NCBI RefSeq assembly: GCF_002950945.1 | Contig: NZ_CP012673.1 | Coordinates: forward strand, 4,091,001 to 4,155,000 | DNA from: Sorangium cellulosum | GTDB taxonomy: Bacteria > Myxococcota_A > Polyangia > Polyangiales > Polyangiaceae | Direction: 5' to 3' | Length of the DNA: 64,000 nucleotides | Part shown: positions 17,255 to 25,013 of the stretch, in pieces | How the letters are laid out: each line of letters starts with the position of its first letter | Numbering within the stretch: position 1 is the stretch's first letter | Notes under the pieces: generated by a model | Seen by the model: the letters and a program-made list of their open reading frames with translations, nothing else | Told to the model about the DNA's origin: nothing | The model's database searches: none | Program-made: the position numbers and the translations under genes

Positions 17255-18190
17255 ATGCCGGGAGGTAGGCTGAGCGACCAGGACCGCCGGGACATCGCGT
17301 CCGGGCTGGCCGAAGGGCTCGGGTACGCCGAGATCGCGAGGCGGCTCGGCAGGCCGACGTCGACCATCAGCCGGGAGGTGGCCCGCAACGGCGGGCCCGA
17401 CGGCTACCGGGCGGACCACGCCCACGAGGCCACCGGGTGGCGCGCCCGTCGGCGCAGGCCGGCCCCGCCCGCGGAGCTGCCGGTCGCCGCCGGCGCCGGG
17501 GGGCGGGACCCCGAGGCGGTGCGCGGCTTCGTCGAGCAGTTCGCGGCGCTGATGGTCCAGACGGGGCTTCCACGGATGGCGGCCCGGGTGCTCGCCTGTC
17601 TTTACACCATCGACGCCGGCGCCCTGACCGCCGCCGAGCTGGTCGAGCGCCTGCGGGTCAGCCCCGCGTCGGTGTCCAAGGCCATCGGTTATCTGGAAGG
17701 GCTGACGGTGGTCCGGCGCGAGCGCGGCCCCCGGCGGGGCGAGCGCTACGTCGTCGACGACGATGTCTGGGAGCGGGCGTGGACGACGAGCGCTCGCGCG
17801 AACGCGATGTGGGCGGATGCCGCCATGCAGGGAGCAGAGATCTTCGGTGCCACCACCACCGCCGGAGCCCGGCTGGACCGCGCGGGCCGATTCTTCGCGC
17901 GCCTCAGCGACGACATGGCCGGCGGCCCCACGGAAGCTGCCGTCGGTGACGCGCTGACGGTGCTCGCCGCGCTCGTGCACGCGAGCGTGCCGCTCACGGT
18001 GCAGCAGCTGGCCACCGGGCTGGGCTGGCCTCCGGACCGCGTCACGACCGCCCTGCACGACGCCGAGCAACACCCGAACATCACCGGTCCAGTGGCGCTC
18101 CGGCGCGCAGCGTCCGGAACCTACGCCATCACCGCCAGGCTCGACCGGCTCACGGCGACACAACGCGAGTCCCTCGGCCACCGCCGGTAG
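17255..18190 (+). CDS. GbsR/MarR-like regulator with an IS30-type HTH
   Basis: 311 residues from the ATG at 17255 preceded by AGGAGG; earlier starts lack a site. Residues about 5-48 (LSDQDRRDIASGLAEGLGYA, then RRLGRPTSTISREVARNGG) are an IS30-transposase-like HTH used here in a non-transposase protein. Residues about 90-200 carry a MarR/GbsR-like winged helix (LTAAELVERLRVSPASVSKA; GYLEGLTVVRRERG), and a second wHTH-like stretch follows (LTVQQLATGLGWPPDRVTTA). It probably represses the divergent DUF418 gene. No transposase catalytic residues are present. Confidence 0.82.
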   Translation: MPGGRLSDQDRRDIASGLAEGLGYAEIARRLGRPTSTISREVARNGGPDGYRADHAHEATGWRARRRRPAPPAELPVAAGAGGRDPEAVRGFVEQFAALMVQTGLPRMAARVLACLYTIDAGALTAAELVERLRVSPASVSKAIGYLEGLTVVRRERGPRRGERYVVDDDVWERAWTTSARANAMWADAAMQGAEIFGATTTAGARLDRAGRFFARLSDDMAGGPTEAAVGDALTVLAALVHASVPLTVQQLATGLGWPPDRVTTALHDAEQHPNITGPVALRRAASGTYAITARLDRLTATQRESLGHRR

Positions 18191-18380
18191 AAGAACTTCT
18201 CGTCCCGAAAGAAGGCGGTGGAGCCACATTGCGAGCCGCGCGGCGCAGGCGCCGATCGCGTGCTGCCGGTCGGCTCGGAGGGGGATCCACGCTACAGTGG
18301 TGCAGCGTTCATGTCGCCCGGCCGCACCTCGCTTCCGCGCTGGGCGGCAGCGCGGTATGCTGCAGCCCCAGGAGGAATCG

Positions 18381-18635
18381 ATGCGCGCCGACTCTTCAGG
18401 GCTGAAGCGACCCAGGTATCCGATGCCGGACTTCGTCAGGAACGCGCTCGGCGAGCGAGGCTTGATGGATGCTTACACGCAGCGCCCTGCATACCAGCAA
18501 AACGATTACATCGGCTGGATCCTGCGCGCCAAGCGCCAGGAGACGAAGGAGAGCCGACTCCGCCAGATGCTGGATGAGCTCGAGAGAGGCGGCGTGTACA
18601 TGAACATGAAGCACGCGGCGTCGGAAAAGAAGTAG
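18381..18635 (+). CDS. YdeI/OmpD-associated family protein
   Basis: 84 residues from the ATG at 18381, with GGAGGA just upstream. RYPMPDFVRNALGERGLMDA, QRPAYQQNDYIGWI and LDELERGGVYMNM are diagnostic of the C-terminal YdeI/OmpD-associated family, small proteins linked to bacteriocin or peptide resistance and envelope stress in some bacteria. Here it stands alone as a short one-domain version. Its precise function is unknown. Convergent with the sugar kinase gene with a hairpin between them. Confidence 0.8.
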   Translation: MRADSSGLKRPRYPMPDFVRNALGERGLMDAYTQRPAYQQNDYIGWILRAKRQETKESRLRQMLDELERGGVYMNMKHAASEKK

Positions 18636-18636
18636 A

Positions 18637-18662
18637 CGCCGGAGCTCTCCAGGCCTCCGGCG
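18637..18662. terminator. hairpin between convergent genes
   Basis: Perfect 8-bp stem CGCCGGAG/CTCCGGCG around a 10-base loop, 2 bp after the YdeI-type stop and 12 bp before the kinase stop. No T tract on either side, so a bidirectional structural terminator is inferred. Confidence 0.5.
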
Positions 18663-18673
18663 AGGGGCCGCGC

Positions 18674-20191
18674 TCACTCCCTGGCGAAGGCCGACAGGCG
18701 GCGCAGCAGCCCGGAGAGCTGGGGATACATGTCCCGGTAGATCCCCAGGAGCGCCGCGTAGCGCCGCCGGCGCTCGGGGTCCGGCTGGAACGTCGCGGTG
18801 GCGGCCCCGCGCATCGCCGTCGCGGCCGCCTCGATGCTCCCGGCCAGCCCGGCGCCCGCGGCCGCACACATGGCGGCGCCCAGGCAGGCCGCCTCGACCG
18901 TTTCGGACCGCTGGAGGGCGACGCCCGTCGCGTCGGCCATGACGGCGCACCAGAGGTCGCTTTCGGCGACGCCCCCGACCGCGGCGAACTCCGCGACCTC
19001 GATCCCCGCCGCGCCGCGCATCAGGTCCAGCACCAGCGCCTGCTCCAGGGCCACACCCTCGATCAACGCGCGGTAGACGTGCCCGCGCCCGTGCGCGTCC
19101 GACAGGCCCAGGATCGCGCCGCGTGCGTCAGGGTCCCAGTGGGGGTTCATGGCGCCCTCCCAGTAGGGCAGGAGCAGCAGGCCGTCGCTGCCGGGCGGCA
19201 GCGACGCCGCCTCCGCCTCGATCGCGGCCATCGCGGCCTCGTCGCGCGGATCGACGCCCAGCTGGCGGCGCAGGTACCAGTCCGAGAGCAGGGCCCCGCT
19301 GCGCAGGCTGCTCTCCAGCACGTAGCCGTTGCCGGAGGCGCTGATCATCGTGCGCCACGCCGGGTCCTGCCGCGGCTCCGCGCTCCAGACGCCGAAGACC
19401 ACGGCCGTGCCGAGGTTCAGGTAAGCGCGCCGCGGGTCCAGGGCGCCGACGCCGAGCCCGGCCACCTGGCCGTCGCCGCCGCCGGCGAGCACCGGCGTGC
19501 CCGCGCGCAGCCCGGTGGCCGCCGCGGCGGCCGCCGACACCACGCCGAGCGGCGCGCCGGGGGGAAACACCTCCGGCAGCCGGTCGGGCGCGACGCCGAC
19601 GGCGCCGCAGAGCTCCTCCGACCAGCGGCGGGCGCCGATGTCGAAGAGCGCGAGCGGGTCGGCGCTCGCCCAGCTGGTGCGGGCGCGCCCGGTGAGGGCC
19701 TGCACGAGGTAGGCCTGCACGTCGCAGAAGAGGGCCGTGCGGCGGTGGGTCTCCGGCTCCTCCTCGGCCAGCCACGCGATCTTGGGCAGCGCCGGGCCGA
19801 AATCCGCGGCCTTGCCGGACAGCGCCCTCAGCCGGCCCTCCCCGATGCGGCGAACCAGGGGGCCGAGGTGCCCGCGCGCGCGCCCGTCCAGCCAGAGCAT
19901 GGCGGGGCGGAGCGGCTCGCCGCCGGCGTCGAGGCAGGCGAACGTCTCGCGCTGGTGCGCGATCGCGAGGCCCGCGATGCGCCCCGGGTCGACCGCGGCG
20001 GTGACGTCCGCGACCGCCCGGCACAGGGCGCCCCACCAGTCCCGGGGATCCTGCTCGAACCGGTCGGGCGCCGGGCGCGCCAGCGAGAGCGGCGCCCGAC
20101 CGGCGGCGTGCAGGCGCCCCTGCGCGTCGAAGACAGCCGCCTTGGCGGCGGTGGTGCTCAGGTCGATGCCGAGGACGAGATCGGCCCGCAT
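18674..20191 (-). CDS. FGGY-family carbohydrate kinase (xylulokinase-like)
   Basis: 505 residues from the ATG at 20191; the frame extends to 20338 but the N-terminus LVLGIDLSTTAAKAAVFD (phosphate-1 loop) fits this start. Further FGGY features are QDPRDWWGAL, IAHQRETFACLD, WLDGRA, LAGGGDGQVAGLGVGA, LNLGTAVVFG and the C-terminal AVGGVAESDLWCAVMADATG (adenosine loop). The family phosphorylates sugars or polyols such as xylulose using ATP. Divergent from a polyol dehydrogenase, so a xylitol or similar polyol to ketose to ketose-phosphate route is likely; exact substrate not readable from sequence. Confidence 0.85.
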   Translation of the reverse strand: MRADLVLGIDLSTTAAKAAVFDAQGRLHAAGRAPLSLARPAPDRFEQDPRDWWGALCRAVADVTAAVDPGRIAGLAIAHQRETFACLDAGGEPLRPAMLWLDGRARGHLGPLVRRIGEGRLRALSGKAADFGPALPKIAWLAEEEPETHRRTALFCDVQAYLVQALTGRARTSWASADPLALFDIGARRWSEELCGAVGVAPDRLPEVFPPGAPLGVVSAAAAAATGLRAGTPVLAGGGDGQVAGLGVGALDPRRAYLNLGTAVVFGVWSAEPRQDPAWRTMISASGNGYVLESSLRSGALLSDWYLRRQLGVDPRDEAAMAAIEAEAASLPPGSDGLLLLPYWEGAMNPHWDPDARGAILGLSDAHGRGHVYRALIEGVALEQALVLDLMRGAAGIEVAEFAAVGGVAESDLWCAVMADATGVALQRSETVEAACLGAAMCAAAGAGLAGSIEAAATAMRGAATATFQPDPERRRRYAALLGIYRDMYPQLSGLLRRLSAFARE

Positions 20192-20328
20192 GGCGCCCGT
20201 CAGCGACCCGGAAGGTGGGATTGACAAGCGATCACGGGGGCAGATTACATGCGGCGTCGCGCCGGGACAATCGTTCGGTCCGGCGCGGCGGGGATCACGG
20301 CGGGGCGGCGAAAGGGAAGTGTAGAACA

Positions 20329-21363
20329 GTGCGCGCAACGTTCATCCACGGCATCCGCGACGTCCGGCTCGGCGAGATCGAACCTCCCGCGCCGCGCGAG
20401 GGCATGGTGACGATCCAGGTCGCGGGCTGCGGGATCTGCGGCAGCGACCTGCATTATTATCTCGAGGGCGGGATCGGCGCGGCGCAGGTCCGCGACCCCT
20501 TCGTGCCGGGGCACGAGTTCGCCGGCTGGGTAGCCCAGGACTACCCGGAGCTGGGCCTGTCCAGGGGGCAGCTGGTCGCCGTCGACCCCGCACACGCCTG
20601 CGGCGGCTGCGAGTGGTGCCAGCGCGGCCACGTGAACCTGTGCCCTTTCGTGCAGTTCCTGGGCGCGCCGCCGCTCCACGGCGCCATGGTGGAGCGGCTG
20701 GCGGTGCATCCCGAGCAGGTCGTGCCGCTGCCCGCCGGCTTCTCGGTGCGCCGGGCCGTGATGCTGGAGCCGCTGGGCGTCGCGGTCCACGCCATCGACC
20801 TGGCGCGGCCGCGCCTGCAGGAGACGGTGGTGGTGCTGGGCTGCGGGCCGATCGGCCTGTGCCTGGTGCAGCTCGCGCGCCTCTCGGGGGCCGACCGCGT
20901 CTTCGCGGTCGACCCCGTCGCGTACCGGGCGGAGGCCGCGCGCCGGCTGGGCGCGCACGACGCGGCGCCGACGTTCGCGGCCGTCATGGGGTGGACCGGC
21001 GGCCGGGGCGTCGACCTCGTGCTCGAGGCGACGAACTCGCCCGAGGGCTTCCACCACGCGGCCGAGGCGGCGCGCATCGGCGGGCGGATCCTGCTCGCGG
21101 GCATCCCCGAGGGCGACCGCTACGCGCTGCCGGCGGCGCTGTGCCGGCGCAAGGGGCTGAAGGTCAAGTTCTCCCGGCGCATGGGGCACGTGTACCCGCG
21201 GGCGATCCGGCTGGTCGCCGAGGGGGCGGTGGACGTCGACTCCATCGTCACCCACCGCTTCGACCTGTCGGACGCCGAAAAAGGCTTCCGCCTTCAGGCG
21301 GACTGCCAGGACGGCGCGCTGAAATCGATCATCGTTCCGGAGGACGGCGACACGCCGTTCTGA
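20329..21363 (+). CDS. zinc-dependent sorbitol/xylitol dehydrogenase-like MDR enzyme
   Basis: 344 residues from a GTG at 20329 with AAAGGGA upstream. Medium-chain dehydrogenase features: catalytic zinc Cys in GCGICGSDLHYY, GHEFAG, the structural-zinc Cys set (HACGGCEWCQRGHVNLC), EPLGVAVHA, and the NAD(P)-binding VVVLGCGPIG. HYYLEGG after the first Cys motif resembles the sorbitol/L-iditol branch (HYY). Predicted to oxidise a polyol to a ketose in the cytoplasm, handing product to the divergent FGGY kinase. The 137 bp between starts should contain both promoters; no operator was recognised. Confidence 0.85.
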   Translation: MRATFIHGIRDVRLGEIEPPAPREGMVTIQVAGCGICGSDLHYYLEGGIGAAQVRDPFVPGHEFAGWVAQDYPELGLSRGQLVAVDPAHACGGCEWCQRGHVNLCPFVQFLGAPPLHGAMVERLAVHPEQVVPLPAGFSVRRAVMLEPLGVAVHAIDLARPRLQETVVVLGCGPIGLCLVQLARLSGADRVFAVDPVAYRAEAARRLGAHDAAPTFAAVMGWTGGRGVDLVLEATNSPEGFHHAAEAARIGGRILLAGIPEGDRYALPAALCRRKGLKVKFSRRMGHVYPRAIRLVAEGAVDVDSIVTHRFDLSDAEKGFRLQADCQDGALKSIIVPEDGDTPF

Positions 21364-21407
21364 GCCGGGCCACCCCGGGCGCAGCGCCCGGGGCGACAGG
21401 CCGGCTC
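21362..21407. terminator. bidirectional terminator hairpin
   Basis: Nested symmetry: outer GAGCCGG/CCGGCTC and inner CCCCGGGCGC/GCGCCCGGGG. It overlaps the dehydrogenase stop and precedes the convergent PQQ dehydrogenase stop by 13 bp. No T tract; very GC-rich stem. Confidence 0.6.
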
Positions 21408-21420
21408 CTCCGGCGCTGGC

Positions 21421-22956
21421 TCAGGGCGTTCCGGTGTACTTGAACTCGAGGATCGCTCCCGGGTTGTCCAGGACCGTCGTGGCCCCACCGGTCGGTCCGC
21501 TCGTGTTCCCCGCGGTGTCCGTGATCACATAGAGTGTCTTGCGGTCCGGGCTCATCGCGAGGTCGCGGTAGCGGTTGATGGTCTTGAAGAGGACGGCGGG
21601 CTCACCGACCGCGGATTTCCCGTTCGGGCTCAGCTTCACCCGGTACAGCGCGCCCTTCTTGAGGGTGGTCATCAGGAGAGAGTTCCCCCACCCGGGGATG
21701 CCGTTCCCGGCGCGGTAGTAGTGGAGCGAGGAGGGCGCGATCGTCGGCCAGCAGATGTACTGGAGGAACCCGCACGCCGGATCGAAGAAGTCGTAGTCGT
21801 TCGGGACGGTGAAGAACGTGAGGAGCGGCTCCTTGAAGGGCTGGCTGAAGGCGCTCTCCAGCTGCCGCGGGACGGAGGGAGGGGGCGTGTAGTCGTCCCA
21901 CACGAGCGACTCGCAGGGCGTCGGGCTCGAGGCCGACCAGTTGTCGTACGTGTAGGCCTGGTCGTCCTGATACCCGGCGACGTGGGGCCAGCCGTAGTTC
22001 CTGCCGGGCTTGATCAGGTTCAGCTCGTCGTCGCTCTTCGGCCCGTGCTCGTTCGCATAGAGCTTGCCACCCCGGCCGAACGTGAGGCCCTGCGGGTTGC
22101 GATGGCCGTACGAATAGATGTGGCTGCGGACGCCGTCGATCTGCGGGTTGTCGTGCGGGATCGAGCCGTCGAGGTTCAAGCGCAGGATCTTGCCCTGGTA
22201 CGTCGACCAGTCCTGCGCCGCGACCTCGGCCGCCGTGGGCAGGTCCTGCGCGCGGATCGGGAGGCACTTCCTGCCGAACTGATTGTTCCCCTGATCCCCG
22301 ATGGTGTAATAGAGCTTCCGATCGGGGCCGATCATGAGCCGCGCGGAGTTGTGATCGTCGCTCCCCGGCAGGCCGGTGATGACGTCGACGGGGCTCCCCA
22401 GGGTCTGGGTCGCCGCGTCGTATGTATAGCGGCGGATCTTCGTCCTGCGGTCCACGGCCGCGCCGGGATCGACGTCGTAGGTGAAGGAGACGTACACGTA
22501 GTCTTTGCCCTTGCCCTCGAGCAGAGCCGGGTGCAGCGCCAGGCCCAGCACCCCGTCCTGCCCGCCGGACTGGAACGCATCCGAGATGGTGACCGCGGGC
22601 GTCAGCGCGCCGTCCACCGGGTTCACGCGCACGATCCGCTTCGCCGTGCGCTCGGTCAGCCACAGGTGGCCGTCCGGCCCCCAGACGACCCGCATCGGAT
22701 ACGACAGGCCGCGCAGGATCTCGCGCGACGTGAAGGCCTCCTCGCCGGCCGGGCTCGCGGCCGCCTCGTCGCCGAGCTCTCCGTCGCCGAGCTCTCCGTC
22801 GCCGGGCTCTCCGTCGTCGAGGGCTTCGCCGTGGGCCTCGACCGGCTCGTCCGAGTGATCGACGGGGCCGCACCCGGTGAAACACAACGAAGCTGCGGTG
22901 AGCAGACCAACCTGAGTCAGGAAAACAGCTGGGTCGCGTGAGATAAAGAGAGACAT
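21421..22956 (-). CDS. PQQ-dependent sugar dehydrogenase lipoprotein (GdhB-like)
   Basis: 511 residues; GAGGTAG precedes the ATG. Lipobox CFTGC (about residue 29). An acidic linker with DGELGD repeats (about 47-63) precedes a six-bladed beta-propeller of the soluble glucose/sorbosone dehydrogenase type: SYPMRVVWGPDGHLWLTER, GGQDGVLGLALHP, YVYVSF, DHNSARLMIGPDRKLYYTIGD, YSYGHRNPQGL and ANEHGPKSDDELN (catalytic-His and PQQ/Ca regions). It should oxidise aldoses outside the cytoplasm using PQQ. No PQQ biosynthesis genes are in the window. A GTTAGG/CCTAAC dyad lies about 130 bp upstream. Confidence 0.85.
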   Translation of the reverse strand: MSLFISRDPAVFLTQVGLLTAASLCFTGCGPVDHSDEPVEAHGEALDDGEPGDGELGDGELGDEAAASPAGEEAFTSREILRGLSYPMRVVWGPDGHLWLTERTAKRIVRVNPVDGALTPAVTISDAFQSGGQDGVLGLALHPALLEGKGKDYVYVSFTYDVDPGAAVDRRTKIRRYTYDAATQTLGSPVDVITGLPGSDDHNSARLMIGPDRKLYYTIGDQGNNQFGRKCLPIRAQDLPTAAEVAAQDWSTYQGKILRLNLDGSIPHDNPQIDGVRSHIYSYGHRNPQGLTFGRGGKLYANEHGPKSDDELNLIKPGRNYGWPHVAGYQDDQAYTYDNWSASSPTPCESLVWDDYTPPPSVPRQLESAFSQPFKEPLLTFFTVPNDYDFFDPACGFLQYICWPTIAPSSLHYYRAGNGIPGWGNSLLMTTLKKGALYRVKLSPNGKSAVGEPAVLFKTINRYRDLAMSPDRKTLYVITDTAGNTSGPTGGATTVLDNPGAILEFKYTGTP

Positions 22957-23552
22957 AGGACTACCTCACTGTTTCTTTCAGAGGATGGACGTGGCCGAGC
23001 CCCACCGATCCAGGGCACGGCGGACGTGCTGGAAGAGCTTTCTGAGTACAACCGGGGATCACCTGGCGCCCGGCAAGTCGAGCTCCGGTTAGGCCAAGGT
23101 CCTAACTATAACAAACACGGAAAACCGCCGTACTGTCAAGTTGAATCGGAGTCGCAGCACGGATGGGACGTCGCGCGAACGAGGCGCTCACTCCATCCAT
23201 CCATCCATCCATCCATCCATCCATCGCACGAGCGCGCCATGGCACGGACATTGCGGCGGGCGCCGGCGGTAAGGCTGTGTACCAGCCGCCGCGCGCTTCG
23301 TGTTCCAGACGACGCCTGGCGGGGCGGCCGCTGGGAGTGAATCCCGCGCCCTCATGCGCCGCGTCCAGGAGCAGAATTTCGTCGCCGGGCCGCCCGCGGC
23401 GGGCGCGGAGCGCCGGCGCGTCTCCCGGCCGGCGCCTGCTGCCGCGGAGTGGGCCAGGCGCGCGATCGCATGGCACAACGCCCCTGTCGACGCGCGGCGG
23501 GACCTCTCCGGCAGCAGCGACGGCGCCTGGTGACACGCGAGGAGCATCCCGG
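22957..23552. other. 596-bp gap with dyad and CCAT repeats
   Basis: Divergent gap between the PQQ dehydrogenase and flavin reductase genes. It holds a dyad GTTAGG-N7-CCTAAC (23088-23106) in an AT-rich patch likely to be the PQQ-gene promoter, and an eight-unit CCAT tract (23193-23224). No other gene was recognised, though one forward frame stays open from 23163 into the flavin reductase. Confidence 0.4.
23193..23224 (+). repeat. (CCAT)8 tetranucleotide microsatellite
   Basis: Exactly eight perfect CCAT units. Such tracts change length by slipped-strand mispairing. It sits 328 bp upstream of the flavin reductase start, inside a frame that remains open into that gene. Confidence 0.97.
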
Positions 23553-24197
23553 ATGAGGACTTCCACCGAGAGAGGCGCACCCCGGGTGAAGGTCCACGCC
23601 AAGAAGGACTTCCCGGTGGCCGAGATCCGGCGATTGCTCGAGCCCGGCCCGATCGTGCTCGTCAGCTCGGCGTGGCGGCGCGAGACCAACATCATGACCA
23701 TGGGCTGGCACACGGTCATGGAGTTCACGCCGTCTCTGGTCGGGTGCGTCATCAGCAGCGCGAACCACAGCTTCGATCTGATCCGCCGGAGCAAGGCGTG
23801 TGTGATCAACCTCCCGAACATGGATCTCGCCGAGACGGTGGTTCGCATCGGCAACTGCTCGGGCCGCGACACGGACAAGCTCTCTGCCTTCGGGCTGACG
23901 CCGCTCCCTGGCACGGCGGTCGGGGCGCCGCTCATCGCCGAGTGTCATGCGAGCTTCGAGTGCCGGCTCGTGGATGCTCGCCTCGTGAAGACCTACAACT
24001 TCTTCGTCTTCGAGGTGGTCAAGGCGCACGCCGCGACCACGCCGCGCTACCCGCGCACGATCCATTATCGCGGCGACGGTGTCTTCATGCTCTCGGGGCG
24101 AGCACGAGGCGGTATCGCCGGCTCTTTCGTCCTGACATGCTGTGACCTCGCACGGCGAGCGTCGCGCCGGAACAGACAAGCAGAAGAGCCGCCATGA
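23553..24197 (+). CDS. flavin reductase-like (FMN-binding split barrel) protein
   Basis: 214 residues from the ATG at 23553 (GGAG 9 bp upstream); a GTG at 23586 giving MKVHAKKDF is an alternative. Core motifs EPGPIVLVSSAW, NIMTMGWHTVMEFTPSLVGC, ISSANHSFDLIRRSKACVIN, AETVVRIGNCSG and YPRTIHYRGDGVFMLSGR match the flavin reductase/flavoredoxin split-barrel family, which binds FMN and often serves monooxygenases or electron transfer. After SGR the last about 30 residues (ARGGIAGSFVLTCCDLARRA) diverge from the family ending, so the 3' end may have been altered. Monocistronic. Confidence 0.82.
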   Translation: MRTSTERGAPRVKVHAKKDFPVAEIRRLLEPGPIVLVSSAWRRETNIMTMGWHTVMEFTPSLVGCVISSANHSFDLIRRSKACVINLPNMDLAETVVRIGNCSGRDTDKLSAFGLTPLPGTAVGAPLIAECHASFECRLVDARLVKTYNFFVFEVVKAHAATTPRYPRTIHYRGDGVFMLSGRARGGIAGSFVLTCCDLARRASRRNRQAEEPP

Positions 24198-24311
24198 CGG
24201 CCACGAGCTCCACAACCATGGCGCCACCGCGGAAGAGCTCAACCGTTGGCAAGACGGAGAAATTCCCACGCTCGAATAGGCCGGTCTTCCTCCGCCTCTC
24301 GTACACGCGTC

Positions 24312-24438
24312 CCAGAGCGGCGGTCACCCGCACAGGAGACGGGCCCAGATCGGCGTGTTCGGCGCGCAAGCGCACTCCGGTGCGCTGAGCACCGAAAACG
24401 TCGAGATGGGCCCGTATCCGAAGCGGGTGACCGCCGCT
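24312..24438 (-). repeat. palindromic repeat element, copy 2
   Basis: Inverted copy of 5798-5924 with three mismatches in the 123-bp core and identical terminal inverted repeats; four extra bases (CCAG) at one end also match. It touches the TAG stop of the minus-strand gene at 24439 and has the same orientation relative to that gene as copy 1 has to its own upstream gene. Confidence 0.9.
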
Positions 24439-24819
24439 CTAGGCGCTCGACTTTCCGCGCGGGCCTGGGCTGCCCCGCCACCGGGAGGTGGCCTCGGTCT
24501 CGAGGCCTTGCAGCTTCCGCTCCTGATCGAGGAGGTCCGCGCGCATCGCGGCGACGTTCCTGGGGAGCTGGTCCAGCGGCGCCGGCACCTGATCGGTGGG
24601 GCCGAGCCGGCGGAGCCGCTCCTCGGACTCGTCGAGGTAGGCGCCGGCCCGCCGGTGCGCCGCGCGGGCCGCGGCCAGGAACTGGAAGCGCCAGGTGGAC
24701 GAGGAGGCGCGCCGGGCGCTGGCGAGCCACGCCTTCATCGCGGCGAGCTGGCGCGATCCGCCGCGGAGCGCCGCGAAGATCGCGTCGAGGTAGTCGGTGC
24801 CCGACACGTCGAAGCTCAC
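24439..24819 (-). CDS. hypothetical helical protein
   Basis: 126 residues from a GTG at 24819 with GGGGAG upstream. Predominantly helical and Arg/Ala-rich (YLDAIFAALRGGSRQLAAM; FQFLAAARAAHRRAGAYLDE; RADLLDQERKLQGLE), with a probable C-terminal coiled coil. No family recognised; Cys-free and without an export signal, so cytoplasmic. The TAG stop is directly followed by the palindromic repeat, so the C-terminus may have been set by that insertion. Confidence 0.6.
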   Translation of the reverse strand: MSFDVSGTDYLDAIFAALRGGSRQLAAMKAWLASARRASSSTWRFQFLAAARAAHRRAGAYLDESEERLRRLGPTDQVPAPLDQLPRNVAAMRADLLDQERKLQGLETEATSRWRGSPGPRGKSSA

Positions 24820-25013
24820 CGCCGAGCTCCCCGCGCACGAACGCCGCTGCTCGGTATCCTGGCTCTCATCCCGGTGCTCCGCCCATGGTCAGGGTTCGCT
24901 CGCTTCGCCCGGGGGCGGGAGGAATCGAGCGCGGACCGAGCGTAGCATGGCGTGTGGCGCCTGCGCCGCGGGTGCGGCGTGGATCCCGGGGCCAGCGCGG
25001 CTAAGGTGCGCCC

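Noticed and set aside
17255..17400. IS30-type transposase.
   Set aside because: Only the N-terminal HTH resembles IS30; there is no DDE catalytic domain and no terminal inverted repeats.
24085..24219. A 44-residue minus-strand peptide with a hydrophobic helix (VVELVAVMAALLLVCSG) between the flavin reductase and the repeat.
   Set aside because: It overlaps the 3' end of the flavin reductase, lacks a ribosome site and has no recognisable relatives. Too weak to annotate.
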